A stretch of DNA of 64,000 nucleotides, taken from contig NZ_CP056087.1 of NCBI RefSeq assembly GCF_001839655.2, forward strand, positions 2,542,001-2,606,000. Direction: 5' to 3'. Below are positions 62,306-64,000 of this stretch, in pieces; the stretch's first letter is position 1; each line of letters begins with the position of its first letter. The notes beneath the pieces were generated by a model, which was given only the letters and a program-made list of their open reading frames with translations, was not told the origin of the DNA and did no database searches. The translations under genes and the position numbers were made by a program. This DNA is from Pseudomonas argentinensis. Its GTDB lineage: Bacteria > Pseudomonadota > Gammaproteobacteria > Pseudomonadales > Pseudomonadaceae.

Positions 62306-64000
62306 TTAAAAGTCCAGCGTCAGCCCCGCGTAAACGGCCCGACCATCTCCAGATGCGTGTAGCGATTGCTGCACGCCAGCGCTGTCGTCATACCAGGCGT
62401 ATTCGTAGTAACGGTCGGTGATGTTCTTGGCTTGCAGGTCGACGCTCAGGGTGGGCGTGAGCTGATAGACCGCCCCCAGGTTGAGCAGCACGTAATCGCC
62501 GAACTTGCCGGTGCTGTTGGTGCGCTCGAGGTAGTAGTCGCTCTGGCCGTTGAGCCAGGCGGACAATTCGAGCTCAGGCGTCAGCTGGTAGGTAGAGCCA
62601 GCGGCGTACAGGTGATGGGGCACATGATCCATCTCCTTGCCCTTGCTGGCCGGCAGGTTGGGGTTGGGCTCGAGGATTTCCGAGAACTGCCGCGAGTAGG
62701 ACAGCCAGAGGCTGCTGGCGTCGGTGGGGTACAGGTTAAGCTGCAGATCCCAACCCTTGCGCAGGGTCTTGCCGACGTTCTCGGCATCGCCGACCGCGTC
62801 GTTGAGTTTGCGCTGCACTTCATCCGAGGCCTTCTGCTCCCAATAGGCGATACGGCCATCGATCCAGGCGGCTGGCTTGAACTTGATCCCGGTTTCCCAG
62901 CCATCGTTGATCGAGGGTTTCAGGTCGTCGCTGAGGGTCGCCAGGCGATAAGCCGCCGAACCGACCCCGACCTGATAGCTGCGGCCCCAGTTGGCATACA
63001 GGCTGGCTTGCTCCCAAGGCGAATAGACGACGCTGATCTTCGGCTGTTTGATCAGACCATAGTCATTGACGTCGGCATGCTCACCGGACAACCCGTTGAC
63101 GTAGCCGCCATACAGCTTGTCGACACGGTACGCCGGGATGATCTTCAGCGTGTCGGAGGGCTCGATCACCGCCTGCACATAGGTGCCGTAAACATTCAGG
63201 TCGAACTGCTGATCGCGGGTCTGCGCCACGCGGGTGCGCTGTTGCGTGCGGTAACGCAGGCTCTCGTTCTCCTGGCGCTGTACCTCGGCACCACCTTCCA
63301 GGGCGAAGGCATGCAGATGCTCCACCTTGGGGCGCCAGGTCAGGCTGCTCAGGGCGCCGTACTGGGTTTCGTCGGCGTAGCGTTCCTGTTGCGACGAGGT
63401 GCGCCAGTACTGCGTCCAGCGGCGGTCTTCGAAGGTATTCACGTAGGCCTTGCTGGCCCAACTGAGGGTATCCGAGAGGTTGGCATCCAGATGCAGACTG
63501 AGCTGGTTCATTTCCCGCTCGCCGGTGTCGGTGGCGTTGTTGGCATAGGACTGCCGAGGCCGGTTGCGGGAGTCGGAGCGGCTCAGGTAGCCGGCTTCAT
63601 CAGCATCGACCGTGTAGTGCCTGGCGATCAAGCCGGCGCGCCAGGCGTCATCGTCTGCGGTATAGAACCACTTGCCTGAAAAATTCATACGCTCGGCCTT
63701 GGCATGATCCCGATAGCCATCGCTGGCCTGATAGCTGAAGGCGTAGTTCTGGCGCCAGTTGCCGTCTTCAATGCCCTTCACCAGTTGCAGTTCACGGGTG
63801 TCGAAGCTGCCGTAGCGCAGCCGCAACTTGCTGTCGTTGCCGCCCTGGCGGGTATTGATGCTGGCGTTGCCGGCGATGTTGTGCAGCCCGTAGCGCGGGT
63901 CGTTGGTGCCGCGCACCACTTCGATACTGTCGATCTCCAACGGGAAGACCATATCGATGAAGGGCATGTTGCCGTCGTTGGTATTGCTGGGAATCCCGTC
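62306..64000 (-). CDS. TonB-dependent outer-membrane receptor (5' end outside window)
   Basis: The 565 C-terminal residues of a TonB-dependent receptor. The part of the plug at the window edge reads DGIPSNTNDGNMPFIDMVFP then IDSIEVVRGTNDPRYGLHNI, followed by a beta-barrel of alternating polar/aromatic strands with loops such as YEQKASDE, ending in GLTLDF with a terminal Phe. Ligand is probably a siderophore or other metal chelate, not determined. GC-rich codon use differs from the island genes and resembles the core chromosome. Signal peptide and TonB box are outside. Confidence 0.88.
   Translation of the reverse strand, partial: DGIPSNTNDGNMPFIDMVFPLEIDSIEVVRGTNDPRYGLHNIAGNASINTRQGGNDSKLRLRYGSFDTRELQLVKGIEDGNWRQNYAFSYQASDGYRDHAKAERMNFSGKWFYTADDDAWRAGLIARHYTVDADEAGYLSRSDSRNRPRQSYANNATDTGEREMNQLSLHLDANLSDTLSWASKAYVNTFEDRRWTQYWRTSSQQERYADETQYGALSSLTWRPKVEHLHAFALEGGAEVQRQENESLRYRTQQRTRVAQTRDQQFDLNVYGTYVQAVIEPSDTLKIIPAYRVDKLYGGYVNGLSGEHADVNDYGLIKQPKISVVYSPWEQASLYANWGRSYQVGVGSAAYRLATLSDDLKPSINDGWETGIKFKPAAWIDGRIAYWEQKASDEVQRKLNDAVGDAENVGKTLRKGWDLQLNLYPTDASSLWLSYSRQFSEILEPNPNLPASKGKEMDHVPHHLYAAGSTYQLTPELELSAWLNGQSDYYLERTNSTGKFGDYVLLNLGAVYQLTPTLSVDLQAKNITDRYYEYAWYDDSAGVQQSLHASGDGRAVYAGLTLDF

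Overview
The window is Pseudomonas-type chromosomal DNA (Gammaproteobacteria). The call rests on the gene order yceD-rpmF-plsX-fabD-fabG-acpP-fabF-pabC-mltG-tmk without fabH, a recC-recB-recD operon, a katB-ankB pair, an MvaT-type H-NS analogue, two large methyl-accepting chemotaxis proteins and GC-rich codon use. No rRNA, tRNA or CRISPR array was seen. All calls were made by reading the sequence; no database search was possible.

Layout. 1-6935: trehalose phosphotransferase (PTS) operon: truncated trehalose EIIBC, trehalose-6-phosphate hydrolase, LamB-like porin, a fused EIIA-HPr-EI protein, and a small EIIB-like protein without its catalytic cysteine. 7171-14235: an unusual five-gene cluster: a two-domain glycosyltransferase, a HemN-like radical SAM enzyme, two paralogous proteins each made of two copies of a small domain, and an MFS transporter between them. 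I do not recognise it as a described pathway. 14439-24166: ordinary accessory genes (DCC-family protein, lone receiver, two chemoreceptors, amino-acid permease, lipoprotein, DUF421 protein, tiny membrane protein). 24455-27600: periplasmic catalase KatB with AnkB, and a phytanoyl-CoA-dioxygenase-like protein. 27704-36815: recCBD. 36973-45272: Maf/YceF and the yceD-to-tmk fatty-acid and cell-envelope operon.

At about 45273 the thymidylate kinase gene breaks off inside its conserved CDRFT motif and the sequence changes to a more AT-rich island. The first 300 bp of foreign DNA carry several TGTAAAC-type repeats in both orientations, as in a transposon end. The island holds a complete ABC-three-component (ABC-3C) conflict system with an HNH protein; an unassigned operon of a cysteine-peptidase-like protein, a 61-aa protein and a membrane protein; a DUF5623-like protein; a HEPN-domain protein with the R-x4-H motif; an uncharacterised membrane protein; an MvaT-like silencer; and metabolic cargo (EamA exporter, isochorismatase-like hydrolase, exported MBL-fold hydrolase with a divergent GlxA-type regulator, cytochrome c5-like protein). 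The remaining part of tmk is not in the window, so either the element ends beyond 64000 or a rearrangement occurred. From about 62306 base composition returns to GC-rich, with a TonB-dependent receptor that runs off the right edge.

How the genes work together: the PTS block covers outer-membrane entry, phosphorylating uptake and cleavage of trehalose. The fab operon couples ribosomal protein L32 and phospholipid synthesis with fatty-acid elongation. The island is mostly defence-like modules plus a silencer that may keep it quiet. The best candidates for undescribed biology are the 7171-14235 cluster and the 49692-52571 operon.
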